A DNA stretch of 64,000 nucleotides. Origin: Fidelibacterota bacterium (lineage in GTDB: Bacteria; Pseudomonadota; Alphaproteobacteria; Rhodospirillales; Rhodospirillaceae). The notes under the pieces are model-generated. The model did not search any database and was not told the DNA's origin. It saw only the letters and a list, made by a program, of their open reading frames with translations. Where the stretch lies: assembly GCA_947475895.1 (NCBI GenBank), contig CANJMF010000004.1, forward strand, positions 1 to 64,000, given 5' to 3'. Below, in pieces: positions 31,320 to 40,353 of the stretch (positions are counted from its first letter, which is position 1; the number at the start of each line of letters is the position of its first letter). The position numbers were made by a program, and so were the translations under genes.

Positions 31320-33347
31320 TCAGCAGAATTCGAGGATCATTTCGTCGACGGCGAGCGAAGCGCCGGCTTCGCCGTAGATTTTTTTCACGACGCCATCACG
31401 CTCGGCCTTGAGAACGTTTTGCATCTTCATGGCCTCAACAATCGCGAGGGTTTCGCCCGCCTTAACTTCCTGTCCCTCTTTGACGGCCAACGACACCAGC
31501 AAGCCGGGCATTGGCGACAGCAGGAACTTGGACAAGTCTGGCGGCGGCTTGTGGGGCATGAGGCGCGCGAGTTCTGCTTCGCGCACCGTATAGACCACTA
31601 CGTCGATCTGACTGCCAGCGTGAGACAAACGGTAACCAACACCCCGACGCTCAATCTGGATCGTCATGAATTCGCCCGCCACTTCGCCAACAAACAGCGG
31701 CGTAGTGAAGATCCAATCGCTGCTGACCTTGATGATCTTCTTACCGATTTTGATGGCACCGCTAGCAATGCCGCCGCCGTTCTCGATGGCGTCGTGATCG
31801 GGCGTAACGGTAACGGGGAACTCCTTTTCACCGTCGGCATGTGTGTCGATCGCCATGACCCAATCACTCGGGACCTTGCGGCCATGGCGCGGAATTTGAC
31901 CGGAGATCGCAGCGGCGCGACGCACATACGCGTGGTGAACAAGGGCCGCCACTGCAAGCAGGGGTTCAGGTTCTGCTGCCGGCAAATCGCGATCCGAAAA
32001 TCCGTTCGGATACTCCTCGGCAATGAAATTGGTGGAGAGCTGGCCATCGACGAATTTCTTTTTGCCCAGCACCGACGCCAGAAATGGAATGTTATGAGAC
32101 ACGCCACGGATGTAATAGGAATCCAGCGCTTTACGCATGTGCGCGGTGGCCTCTTTGCGGGTTTTACCCCACGAGCAAAGCTTGGCGATCATGGGGTCGT
32201 AGAAAACACTGATTTCGCCGCCCTCTTGCACGCCGGTATCGACGCGCACGTTTTTGTTTTCGGCCGGCGGGATGTACCGCACGAGACGTCCAGTCGACGG
32301 CAGGAAGTTACGGTAGGGATCTTCCGCATAGACGCGCGACTCAAGGGCCCAGCCGTTGATCTTCACGTCCTTTTGCTTGAACGGTAGCTTTTCGTTATTG
32401 GCGATACGGATCATGAGTTCGACAAGATCAAGGCCGGTAATCAATTCCGTGACGGGATGCTCGACCTGAAGGCGCGTGTTCATCTCAAGGAAGTAGAAAT
32501 TCCGCTTTGTGTCGACGATGAATTCCACCGTTCCGGCGCTGACGTACTTCACGGCCTTCGCCAGCGCCACGGCCTGCTCGCCCATAGCTTTGCGCGTTTT
32601 TGCGTCAAGAAATGGGCTCGGCGCCTCCTCGATCACTTTTTGATGGCGGCGTTGAATCGAGCACTCGCGCTCGTTTAGATACAACGTATTGCCATGACGA
32701 TCTGCGATAACTTGAATTTCAACGTGGCGCGGTTGTTCGATGTATTTTTCGATAAACATGCGGTCGTCGCCGAACGACGACTTAGCTTCGGCCTGCGAAC
32801 GCTCGAACCCTTCCTGCACTTCAGACTCATTGCGAGCGATGCGCATGCCCTTGCCGCCGCCGCCCGCAGACGCCTTCATCATCACCGGATAGCCGACTTC
32901 CTTGGCAATCTTCTTGGCGTGAGCGACGTCTTTGATCACGCCCATAAAGCCCGGCACTGTCGAGACTTTGGCTTTTGAAGCGAGTTTCTTGGACTCGATT
33001 TTGTCGCCCATGGCCTGGATCGCGTGTGCGTCAGGCCCAATGAAAATGATCTTCGCTTTCGCAAGGGCTTCCTGGAACGCTCTATTTTCCGACAGAAAGC
33101 CGTAACCCGGATGCACCGCTTCCGCGCCGGTGTCTTTGCATGCTTTGACGATACGGTCGATCAGCAGATAGCTTTTCGCAGCCTGACTCTCGCCGATGTG
33201 CACGGCCTCGTCGGCCATCTGCACATGCATCGCTTCTTTATCCGCGTCGGAGTAAACCGCGACGGTCTTGATGCCCATCTTGCGACAGGTCTTGATGACC
33301 CGGCAGGCAATTTCACCGCGATTAGCGATCAGGATTTTCTTGAACAT
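31320..33347 (-). CDS. pccA: Propionyl-CoA (acyl-CoA) carboxylase, biotin-carboxylase/biotin-carrier alpha subunit
   Basis: The 675-residue subunit carboxylates its own biotin with ATP and bicarbonate. The biotin carboxylase domain (about 1-450) opens KILIANRGEIACRVIKTCR, has the ATP-grasp glycine loop KASAGGGGKGMR and the active-site region LEMNTRLQVEHPVTE. A less conserved linker domain follows. A C-terminal biotinyl domain carries EAMKM with the biotin-accepting Lys near residue 641. With pccB nine bases upstream this is the propionyl-CoA carboxylase pair, which makes methylmalonyl-CoA. Specificity for propionyl-CoA over other acyl-CoAs is inferred from subunit type. Confidence 0.93.
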   Translation of the reverse strand: MFKKILIANRGEIACRVIKTCRKMGIKTVAVYSDADKEAMHVQMADEAVHIGESQAAKSYLLIDRIVKACKDTGAEAVHPGYGFLSENRAFQEALAKAKIIFIGPDAHAIQAMGDKIESKKLASKAKVSTVPGFMGVIKDVAHAKKIAKEVGYPVMMKASAGGGGKGMRIARNESEVQEGFERSQAEAKSSFGDDRMFIEKYIEQPRHVEIQVIADRHGNTLYLNERECSIQRRHQKVIEEAPSPFLDAKTRKAMGEQAVALAKAVKYVSAGTVEFIVDTKRNFYFLEMNTRLQVEHPVTELITGLDLVELMIRIANNEKLPFKQKDVKINGWALESRVYAEDPYRNFLPSTGRLVRYIPPAENKNVRVDTGVQEGGEISVFYDPMIAKLCSWGKTRKEATAHMRKALDSYYIRGVSHNIPFLASVLGKKKFVDGQLSTNFIAEEYPNGFSDRDLPAAEPEPLLAVAALVHHAYVRRAAAISGQIPRHGRKVPSDWVMAIDTHADGEKEFPVTVTPDHDAIENGGGIASGAIKIGKKIIKVSSDWIFTTPLFVGEVAGEFMTIQIERRGVGYRLSHAGSQIDVVVYTVREAELARLMPHKPPPDLSKFLLSPMPGLLVSLAVKEGQEVKAGETLAIVEAMKMQNVLKAERDGVVKKIYGEAGASLAVDEMILEFC

Positions 33348-33356
33348 TGAACAGCC

Positions 33357-34889
33357 TTAAAGCGGAATATTATCGTGCTTTTTCCAAGGATTCTTGAGGT
33401 CCTTGGTCTTTAACATTGCGAGCGACCGGCAAATCCGGCGGCGCGTGCCGTGCGGCATGATGACGTCGTCGATAAAGCCGTAGTTCGCCGCGCGGAATGG
33501 ATTGGCGAAGCGTTCTTCGTATTCTTTCGTGCGTTCGGCGATCTTCTTTTTATCGCCAATGTCCGCGCGGAAAATAATTTCCACCGCCCCTTTGGCGCCC
33601 ATCACCGCGATTTCCGCCGTCGGCCAAGCAAAATTGACGTCGCCGCGCAGATGCTTGGAACTCATGACGTCGTATGCGCCGCCGTAGGCCTTGCGTGTAA
33701 TGACGGTGATCTTGGGAACCGTCGCTTCTGCATAAGCAAAGAGGAGCTTTGCGCCTTCTTTGATAATGCCGTTGAATTCTTGGTTGGTGCCGGGCAAAAA
33801 CCCCGGAACATCGACGAATGTAATGATTGGAATATTAAAGCAATCGCAGAAGCGAACGAAGCGCGCTGCCTTGCGGCTTGAATCGATATCCAAGCACCCA
33901 GCGAGCACCATGGGCTGATTGGCGACGATGCCAACCGTCTGCCCTTCCATGCGGCCGAAACCGATGATCATATTCTTCGCGAAGTGTTCGCCGATCTCGA
34001 AGAAGTCGCCTTCGTCCACAACCTTCAAGATGAGTTCCTTGATATCGTAGGGCTTGTTCGGATTATCGGGAATCAGCGTATCGAGCGAAGCGTCGTCGCG
34101 ATCGGGAGAATCGACACAAGGAACGATCGGCGGCTTCTCTTTGTTGTTAAGCGGAAGAAAGTCTATGAAGCGGCGCAACTGCAGCAACGCTTCCACATCA
34201 TTCTCGAAGGCGCCATCGGCGACGCCCGACTTCGCGGCGTGAGTCATGGCACCGCCGAGTTGTTCCTGCGTCACGGTCTCGTGTGTGACGGTCTTCACCA
34301 CATCGGGGCCGGTCACGAACATGTAGGACGTGTCTTTCACCATGAAGATGAAGTCGGTCATGGCTGGCGAGTAAACTGCGCCACCAGCACAGGGGCCCAT
34401 CACCATCGAGATTTGCGGCACAACGCCTGAGGTGAGCGCGTTTTGCAGGAAGATGTCGGCATAGCCGCCAAGCGATGCGACGCCTTCTTGAATGCGTGCG
34501 CCGCCAGAATCGTTGAGGCCGATCACCGGCGCTCCGACTTGGATCGCCTTCTCCATTATTTTGAGAATTTTCTTGGCGTGAGACTCCGAGAGAGAGCCAC
34601 CAAAAACGGTGAAGTCCTGACTGTAAATGAACATAGGACGGCCATTGATGGTGCCATACCCTGTAACAACGCCGTCGCCCGGGATACGGGTTTCACCCAT
34701 GCCGAAATCTTCGCAGCGGTGTTCGACGAACATATCCCACTCTTCGAAGGAGCCTTCGTCGAACAGCAATTCGATCCGCTCACGCGCCGACAATTTGCCC
34801 TTGCCGTGCTGCGTATTGATGCGTTGCTGCCCGCCCCCCTGCCGCGCGGCCGCGCGCTTGGCTTCGAGGCGCTGAATGATTTCGCTCAT
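33357..34889 (-). CDS. pccB: Propionyl-CoA carboxylase, carboxyltransferase beta subunit
   Basis: The 510-residue protein transfers the carboxyl group from biotin to the acyl-CoA. It has two crotonase-like halves: the first with [20 protein letters not shown] and the [16 protein letters not shown] oxyanion loop, the second with [19 protein letters not shown] and [16 protein letters not shown]. These are diagnostic of PccB. First gene of the leftward pccB-pccA-acyP operon. Confidence 0.95.
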   Translation of the reverse strand: MSEIIQRLEAKRAAARQGGGQQRINTQHGKGKLSARERIELLFDEGSFEEWDMFVEHRCEDFGMGETRIPGDGVVTGYGTINGRPMFIYSQDFTVFGGSLSESHAKKILKIMEKAIQVGAPVIGLNDSGGARIQEGVASLGGYADIFLQNALTSGVVPQISMVMGPCAGGAVYSPAMTDFIFMVKDTSYMFVTGPDVVKTVTHETVTQEQLGGAMTHAAKSGVADGAFENDVEALLQLRRFIDFLPLNNKEKPPIVPCVDSPDRDDASLDTLIPDNPNKPYDIKELILKVVDEGDFFEIGEHFAKNMIIGFGRMEGQTVGIVANQPMVLAGCLDIDSSRKAARFVRFCDCFNIPIITFVDVPGFLPGTNQEFNGIIKEGAKLLFAYAEATVPKITVITRKAYGGAYDVMSSKHLRGDVNFAWPTAEIAVMGAKGAVEIIFRADIGDKKKIAERTKEYEERFANPFRAANYGFIDDVIMPHGTRRRICRSLAMLKTKDLKNPWKKHDNIPL

Positions 34890-35152
34890 CTACCCAACCC
34901 AGTGTTGCACTATTTTTAAAACTACCTGACGCAACCCGAGGCCGGGTGCGCTCACTTCCCTGGGCCGAGCATACCGAATCTTTGCGCAATGACACAAAAA
35001 ACCCGCTGAGCCAGGCCCTTATGAATGGCTTGACATGGGCCGGGCGGTTATAACTGAAAATGACCGCACGTTAGCAACCGAAGACGCCGCATCGGTGCGC
35101 GGACTTTAAGTCGGGAAGGCGCTTTTCTGTTCGCGCAAAGAGGATATTCACC

Positions 35153-35731
35153 ATGAAAATGAACCCATTTTTGAAGCTGATCCTGGAAGTCGGGCCACTT
35201 GCAGTTTTCTTCCTAGTGAACGCTTCCCGTGGGATTTTCATAGGCACCGGAGCCTTCATGGCCGCGACGGTCATCGCCCTGGCGGCCTCTTACGCTATCG
35301 CCCGAACCATCCCCGTCATGCCGTTGGTGACGGCCGTGTTCGTCGTGGTGTTTGGTGGGCTAACCTTGTGGCTGGAGAACGACACTTTCATTAAAATCAA
35401 ACCGACCATCGTTAATCTGTTATTTGCCACGATCTTGTTCGTGGGTCTCAAAACCAACCGGCTTTTTCTAAAGTTAGTGCTCGACGGCGCCGTCCATCTT
35501 ACCGAGCGCGGTTGGATCGTCCTGACACGCGCTTGGACCGGGTTCTTTTTGGTTCTCGCTGTGACAAATGAAATCGTGTGGCGAAACACCACGACCGACG
35601 CGTGGGTGAGTTTTAAGGTGTTCGGGATTTTGCCGCTCACCCTGCTCTTCAGTGTGGCCATGGTGCCACTCATCATGCGCCATACGATCCCAGATGCAGG
35701 CGAAACCAAACCAAATGTAGACACGCCCTAA
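35153..35731 (+). CDS. yciB: Inner membrane septation protein A family
   Basis: The 192-residue product has about five membrane helices and the family signatures LKLILEVGPLAVFFLVN, PTIVNLLFATILFVGL and RAWTGFFLVLAVTNEIVWRN. The family (YciB/IspZ) affects cell division and envelope synthesis; the biochemical role is not settled. AGAGGA lies ten bases before the ATG. It diverges from pccB. Confidence 0.92.
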   Translation: MKMNPFLKLILEVGPLAVFFLVNASRGIFIGTGAFMAATVIALAASYAIARTIPVMPLVTAVFVVVFGGLTLWLENDTFIKIKPTIVNLLFATILFVGLKTNRLFLKLVLDGAVHLTERGWIVLTRAWTGFFLVLAVTNEIVWRNTTTDAWVSFKVFGILPLTLLFSVAMVPLIMRHTIPDAGETKPNVDTP

Positions 35732-35799
35732 CTTTCCAGTTGTAATGTTCGCACTGGTTGGGAGGCCGGTTTGTAACAACTAGCGATGAGGACTCCTCC

Positions 35800-35940
35800 T
35801 TGGCCAAACAGACAAAGTCGGTGGCGAAAATGCCGGCAAAATCCGCAAAAAAGAAGATGACTGCAAGATCCGCCCCGAAAGCGGCGAAGCCGACTGTTCG
35901 CGCGGGTCGCGCGTCCGGAATGCAAGCCCGCGGGCGTTAA
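35800..35940 (+). CDS. Lys/Ala-rich basic small protein (46 aa)
   Basis: From TTG at 35800, with AGGA about nine bases upstream, the frame encodes MAKQTKSVAKMPAKSAKKKM and a similar Lys/Ala/Arg-rich tail ending QARGR. The composition recalls histone H1-like or other nucleic-acid-binding tails. It could equally be a chance frame, since it has no ATG start; an in-frame TTG at 35758 is an alternative. It ends five bases from the convergent ATP12 gene. Confidence 0.4.
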   Translation: MAKQTKSVAKMPAKSAKKKMTARSAPKAAKPTVRAGRASGMQARGR

Positions 35941-35945
35941 CGTCC

Positions 35946-36707
35946 TTATGCGACCTGACTGAGCTCGAGGTATCGGCCGACCGCATCTAAGTCGGCCGCA
36001 ATCATATCCCGCCGATTTTTCGCTGCGGGATCTTCACCCCATTTTTCACTCTGAAACAGTTCATCGAGATGCGATGCGACATGAACTTCGCGCGCGTTTA
36101 GCCGTCCAAGCACAAGCGCGAAAGACAGCGCAATTGAACTCGTGAGTGAAGCCGTTGCTTGCAGCACCGTAAGTTTCGCATCGTCAAGTTTCTCTAAGGC
36201 CGCAGCGAGCGCAGCGGCCGCGCCCTGGGACTGGCGCGCCGGCGTAATACCGTCCACTGCGATGAGCGCAATGGCGAATTCTTTTTCGAGCCAATCGAGA
36301 ACCGGCTGCCACTCAGACTCCTGAAGCGCCTTCAACTGTGGCGGATCCGGAGCCCGGTAACACAGCACATCGACGTCAATGTAATTGACCAGCCCCGCGA
36401 CAATCGCCGCCCGCTGCGGCGCGACGCGATCAAGCTGCGTCGCCAGCAAGCGCGTCAGCGGCATCGCGGCAGGGTTTATGGCGGCAATTTGCGCGCGCCA
36501 TTCTTGCGCAATGGCATCCATTAAAGCGCGACGCGAAGATTCGAGCGGGCGCCGTTCGGGCGTGTACGCCGGCCTTCCGTCGATGAGCACTTGGAAACCG
36601 CCGGCGGTTTCTCCCACCGAGACGTCTTTATACTTTTGCTCGCGCGCAGCGGCGTTAGCCGCCGTAACGCGCGAGTCATACTGGGAGGTTACTTCTTTTG
36701 AGTCCAT
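35946..36707 (-). CDS. ATP12 family chaperone for F1-ATPase assembly
   Basis: ATP12 proteins hold the F1 alpha subunit before assembly; the family is shared by mitochondria and Alphaproteobacteria. The 253-residue product carries FQVLIDGRPAYTPERRPLES near the start, QEWRAQIAAINPAAMPLTRL, and the family's DVDVLCYRAPDPPQLKALQ. The C-terminal part has the conserved S-I-A-L-S-F-A-L stretch and EVHVASHLDELFQSEKWGED. ATG at 36707 overlaps the end of the AsmA gene by 19 bases, so the two are coupled; a TTG six codons upstream is unlikely. Confidence 0.92.
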   Translation of the reverse strand: MDSKEVTSQYDSRVTAANAAAREQKYKDVSVGETAGGFQVLIDGRPAYTPERRPLESSRRALMDAIAQEWRAQIAAINPAAMPLTRLLATQLDRVAPQRAAIVAGLVNYIDVDVLCYRAPDPPQLKALQESEWQPVLDWLEKEFAIALIAVDGITPARQSQGAAAALAAALEKLDDAKLTVLQATASLTSSIALSFALVLGRLNAREVHVASHLDELFQSEKWGEDPAAKNRRDMIAADLDAVGRYLELSQVA

Positions 36708-38641
36708 GTGCGCGCTGCCTGACAAACATCGCCTGCGGGCGCAGCGCGATCCTTCGCTCCTTGGGCAAGCACGGATGCACCGCCTGTTGCGAACGCGGCT
36801 CCTAACATGCCCAAGGTCTTCATGGCACCCGCTTTATCGATGCTAATGTTCGGCCCTGAAATGGGCCCGCTTACACGCACAGCGCCGGCCAATTGACCAA
36901 GACCGACGCCCAGCCCGCCCGAGGCTTTTGGGTTCACGCTGAGATCGACACGTTCGGTGGCGAGGTTGATCGTACCCGAAGATGTGACCGTCATTTTATC
37001 GGTTGAGAGCGCAATACCGTTGTTGCTTGTCGCCACACCATTAACGACCTGAAGGTTCGCCACGGCACAATGCGCAACGGTGTACGGCTCTTTTTTGGCC
37101 GTTGGATTTGCGAAACCCAAAACTTGCGTGATGAGATCGCCGCCCATAAAATTGAGAGAGTCGGTTTTGATTCGGGCTTCGCCCATCCCGGCAACAATAG
37201 AGCCGTTGGCGCCCGCCATAATCGCGCGCACAGAGTTACCGGCGCCGCGCAAATTCACATCGAGATCGACAGGCCCTTGCGTGACCATGTCGCCCTTCTT
37301 CATTTCCTTAGCAATGCGTTCTGCTGTGAGGTTTTTCGCCGTCAGTTTCAGCGCAACAGTTTTGTCGGCCGCGTTGGCGTCGAGGTCGGTGACAATATTG
37401 CCGCCCGCGACCATGAACGACACTTGCTTCGCGGACAGCTTACCGCCGGACGTAGCGACCGGCAGAACGACATCGGTCAGTACCAGCCCGCTCGGCAGTG
37501 TGACTTTGCCGATGCTTGCTTTCACGTCGACCGTGGCGCCGGTCAGCTGATCCCACGGTAGCGGCGTATCGGGGAACATGTGTCCGTCGATTCCCACAGC
37601 CTTGCCTGTCGCCTTTGGGTTGCTGGCTGGCGGCGGTGCGGGCGCGATCTTCGAAAGATCAAGTTCAGGCAGTGAGATTGTGCCCTTGGCCGAAGGGCTC
37701 TTGCCCGACAGATCCACGACAAGGTCGGTGCTGCCCTTGAGACCCATGCCTTCGGCTTCGACTTTTACCGGGAAAGCTTTCTTCATCGACACCAGCGCGG
37801 CAATCGGCGCGAGCGTACCCTTGGCTTTAAAATCTTGTGCGCCAAATTTGCCCGACACATCGAGCGCGCCGGCATCATCGAGCGAAACGTTATCCATGGC
37901 GATGTCGAGAGGATCGCCTTCAGACTTGTAGTTGACCTTGGCATCGGTCGCCTTCAACGACGTGATGCCCATATCGGTAATCTTGCCCCTCGCCTTCATG
38001 GCGAATGTCGCCAGCGTGGCATTGCCGGACGCCTTGGGCAGTTTAAAAACAACGGTGCCGTCTTTTACGTCGACGGAACTCACGTTCAGATTTTGCACGG
38101 GGCCGTCGATGTCTACCGCCAACGTTTTTGCCGCGACGTCCGCGCCAACGCCTTCTTTGGCGTCGTGATAGCCGAGTTTCAATCCGGTCACGGAGATGCC
38201 GCTGACATTCAGTGGCGTACTGCCGCTATCTTTTCCAGGCGCTGCTGCGCCCGATGACGGGGGTGAAAACTCCCAGTTCCCCTTGCCGCTCTTATTCATC
38301 TCCAAGAGGACATCGGGATCCTCCGCCGTGAGGCTGGTGATATTGACCTTGCCGCCGATCAACGGAATGAGCTGCGTGTGCGCTTCGACGCGCTTCAGAA
38401 TTACCATTTGCGGCCGCGAGCCCCACGGGGCGTTGGCGACCTTAACGTCGGTAAGAATGATCGCGGGGTTGAGCGAAAGCCCCATCGACACTGTGCCGAT
38501 AGACACGTCACGGCCTGTCGCGGCCTTAGCTTGGCTTTCAATGACGTCTTTGTACTTGCCGACATCGAAGGTGAGTATGAAGACCGCGATCCCAAGAACC
38601 AGTACGACAACAATCGCGCCGACAATTTTTACGATCTTCAT
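36689..38641 (-). CDS. AsmA family protein
   Basis: The 650-residue protein has one N-terminal membrane helix (about residues 5-27) and then a long beta-rich periplasmic part typical of AsmA. SQAKAATGRDVSIGTVSMGL follows the helix, then DVKVANAPWGSRPQMVILKR. The C-terminal AsmA_2 region has FMGGDLITQVLGFANPTAKK and LATERVDLSVNPKA. AsmA-like proteins act in lipid transport to, or maintenance of, the outer membrane. It starts 27 bases after the HAD phosphatase gene, in the same direction. Confidence 0.88.
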   Translation of the reverse strand: MKIVKIVGAIVVVLVLGIAVFILTFDVGKYKDVIESQAKAATGRDVSIGTVSMGLSLNPAIILTDVKVANAPWGSRPQMVILKRVEAHTQLIPLIGGKVNITSLTAEDPDVLLEMNKSGKGNWEFSPPSSGAAAPGKDSGSTPLNVSGISVTGLKLGYHDAKEGVGADVAAKTLAVDIDGPVQNLNVSSVDVKDGTVVFKLPKASGNATLATFAMKARGKITDMGITSLKATDAKVNYKSEGDPLDIAMDNVSLDDAGALDVSGKFGAQDFKAKGTLAPIAALVSMKKAFPVKVEAEGMGLKGSTDLVVDLSGKSPSAKGTISLPELDLSKIAPAPPPASNPKATGKAVGIDGHMFPDTPLPWDQLTGATVDVKASIGKVTLPSGLVLTDVVLPVATSGGKLSAKQVSFMVAGGNIVTDLDANAADKTVALKLTAKNLTAERIAKEMKKGDMVTQGPVDLDVNLRGAGNSVRAIMAGANGSIVAGMGEARIKTDSLNFMGGDLITQVLGFANPTAKKEPYTVAHCAVANLQVVNGVATSNNGIALSTDKMTVTSSGTINLATERVDLSVNPKASGGLGVGLGQLAGAVRVSGPISGPNISIDKAGAMKTLGMLGAAFATGGASVLAQGAKDRAAPAGDVCQAARTWTQKK

Positions 38642-38668
38642 GGCGACCTCCGATTTTAAGGGACGTCT

Positions 38669-39355
38669 TTAAGGAACTTTAGCCGGGCTCGTTAGCTCCG
38701 CAATAGCGTGCAGCAGATCACCGAGGCGATCAACTAACCGGTGGGCGCCGGCGGTGCGCAAATCCGCAACCGCATGATTGCCCCACGACACGCCGATGGC
38801 GTTCACACGCGCCGCGCGCGCCATTTCAATATCATAGGAGGTATCGCCGATAACGACCGTGTTCTCAGGCGCAGCACCCGTTTCTGCCAGACACCGCAAC
38901 ACCATCCCTGGATGCGGCTTTCCGGGTGCATCGTCAGGGGTTTGGATACTCACGAAGCGCGTGCTGAGGCCATGGCGCTCAAGGACGCTGGTCACGCCGC
39001 GCTTCGCCTTGCCCGTGGCGATCCCGAGCAGGATGCCCTCCTTATCGAGAGCGTCGAGTAACTCGTGGGTGCCCGCGAACAACGGCTCGTCATAATCGGG
39101 CCGCATACGCATACGAATAAACGCCTGGCGATATTCGCGGTCGAGCGTTTCGTGAACCTTGGGATCGACGGTCGGAAACAACTTCGCGAGCGCTTCGACC
39201 AGCGAAAGGCCGATTACCTGAGGGATACTTTCGCGCGCAGGGCAGTCCAGGCCGCCGATGCGCGCCACCTCTTCTACCGCCGCAATAATATTATGCTGAC
39301 TATCGACGATCGTGCCGTCGAGATCGAAAATGGCGAGGCGAAGTGGACTGGTCAT
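38669..39355 (-). CDS. HAD-superfamily phosphatase, phosphoglycolate phosphatase-like
   Basis: The 228-residue enzyme has HAD motif I FDLDGTIVDS at residues 9-18 (nucleophile D10 or D12), motif II in LGIATGKAKRG, the Lys in APGKPHPGMVL (motif III) and motif IV VIGDTSYDIEMARAA. The helical cap places it in subfamily IA, with phosphoglycolate phosphatase or pyrophosphatase PpaX as closest shapes. Substrate not assignable. Its ATG overlaps the stop of the pseudouridine synthase gene by four bases. Confidence 0.87.
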   Translation of the reverse strand: MTSPLRLAIFDLDGTIVDSQHNIIAAVEEVARIGGLDCPARESIPQVIGLSLVEALAKLFPTVDPKVHETLDREYRQAFIRMRMRPDYDEPLFAGTHELLDALDKEGILLGIATGKAKRGVTSVLERHGLSTRFVSIQTPDDAPGKPHPGMVLRCLAETGAAPENTVVIGDTSYDIEMARAARVNAIGVSWGNHAVADLRTAGAHRLVDRLGDLLHAIAELTSPAKVP

Positions 39356-40353
39356 GCGTCGCTTTCGGAAAAGCCTAGCGTCTTAAAGGCTTCGAGCATG
39401 TGCTTGGGCAGCGGGGCCTCGATCGTAATCTCCTGCTTTCCACGCGGGATCGTCAAGGAACGCGCGTGCAAGCACAGGCGATCGGCAATCCCCGCCAGCG
39501 CACCTTCGTTGAGATCGACTCTCTGGTCGGCATGGGGACTTGGGTCTGTATATTTATGGTCGCCGATAATGGGCGTGCCGATGAGCTTACAGTGCGCGCG
39601 CAATTGGTGCGTCCGCCCTGTGTGCGGCATCAGCTCAAGCCACGTAATTTTACGCCCGGCTGTTGCCACAACGCGGTAGTCCGTAATGGCCTTCTTGCCT
39701 TCTTCATCATCCCATTCCATGCGCTCACGGCCCGGCGCGCCGGACTTAGCAAGCTTGGCCGAGATCGTGCCGCCTTCGTGTTCGGGGTAGCCGATCACAA
39801 GCGCCCAGTAGATTTTCGCCATCTCGCGGCTTTGAAAGGACTTCGATAGTGCGGCGGCTGCAACCGCCGTGCGGGCGACGATCATGACGCCCGAAGTGTC
39901 GCGGTCGAGGCGGTGAACGAGGCGCGGTCGTTGCGGAAGGTCGAACTTCAGACCGTCCAACAACCCATCGAGGTGGCGTGTCGTGCCTGTGCCCCCCTGA
40001 ACGGCTAGGCCGGCTGGCTTGTTGAGAGCGATCAGTTCCTTGTCTTTATGGAGGACCATCGCCTTTACGTAAGCGATATCCTGAGGGGTAATTCCGTCCT
40101 TCGGTTTGGCAACGGTCTGGCCTTGAGAGTCCGGCTGGTCACCTTTTTCGCCCAGGGGTGGCACGCGCACCACTTGTCCGGGCTGCAGACGCTGATTGGC
40201 CTTGGCTCGCCCGCCATCAACACGGACCTGGCCCGTGCGCAGCAGCTTCTCCAACCGGCCATGATTTAAGGCGGGGAAGCGGCGCTTAAACCAGCGGTCC
40301 AGGCGGACGTCGATCTCGTCTTCGCTGACTTCCAGCTGCTGAACGTTGCTCAT
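39352..40353 (-). CDS. rluC: RluC/RluD family 23S rRNA pseudouridine synthase
   Basis: The 333-residue product has an S4 RNA-binding domain at the N-terminus (DVRLDRWFKRRFPALNHGRL) and the catalytic domain with RLVHRLDRDTSGVMIVART, in which the Asp of HRLDRDTSG is the nucleophile. LMPHTGRTHQLRAH and IIGDHKY complete the RluA-type signatures. An S4 domain fits RluC or RluD; position in this conserved alphaproteobacterial gene order favours RluC. It overlaps both neighbours by four bases. Confidence 0.88.
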   Translation of the reverse strand: MSNVQQLEVSEDEIDVRLDRWFKRRFPALNHGRLEKLLRTGQVRVDGGRAKANQRLQPGQVVRVPPLGEKGDQPDSQGQTVAKPKDGITPQDIAYVKAMVLHKDKELIALNKPAGLAVQGGTGTTRHLDGLLDGLKFDLPQRPRLVHRLDRDTSGVMIVARTAVAAAALSKSFQSREMAKIYWALVIGYPEHEGGTISAKLAKSGAPGRERMEWDDEEGKKAITDYRVVATAGRKITWLELMPHTGRTHQLRAHCKLIGTPIIGDHKYTDPSPHADQRVDLNEGALAGIADRLCLHARSLTIPRGKQEITIEAPLPKHMLEAFKTLGFSESDA

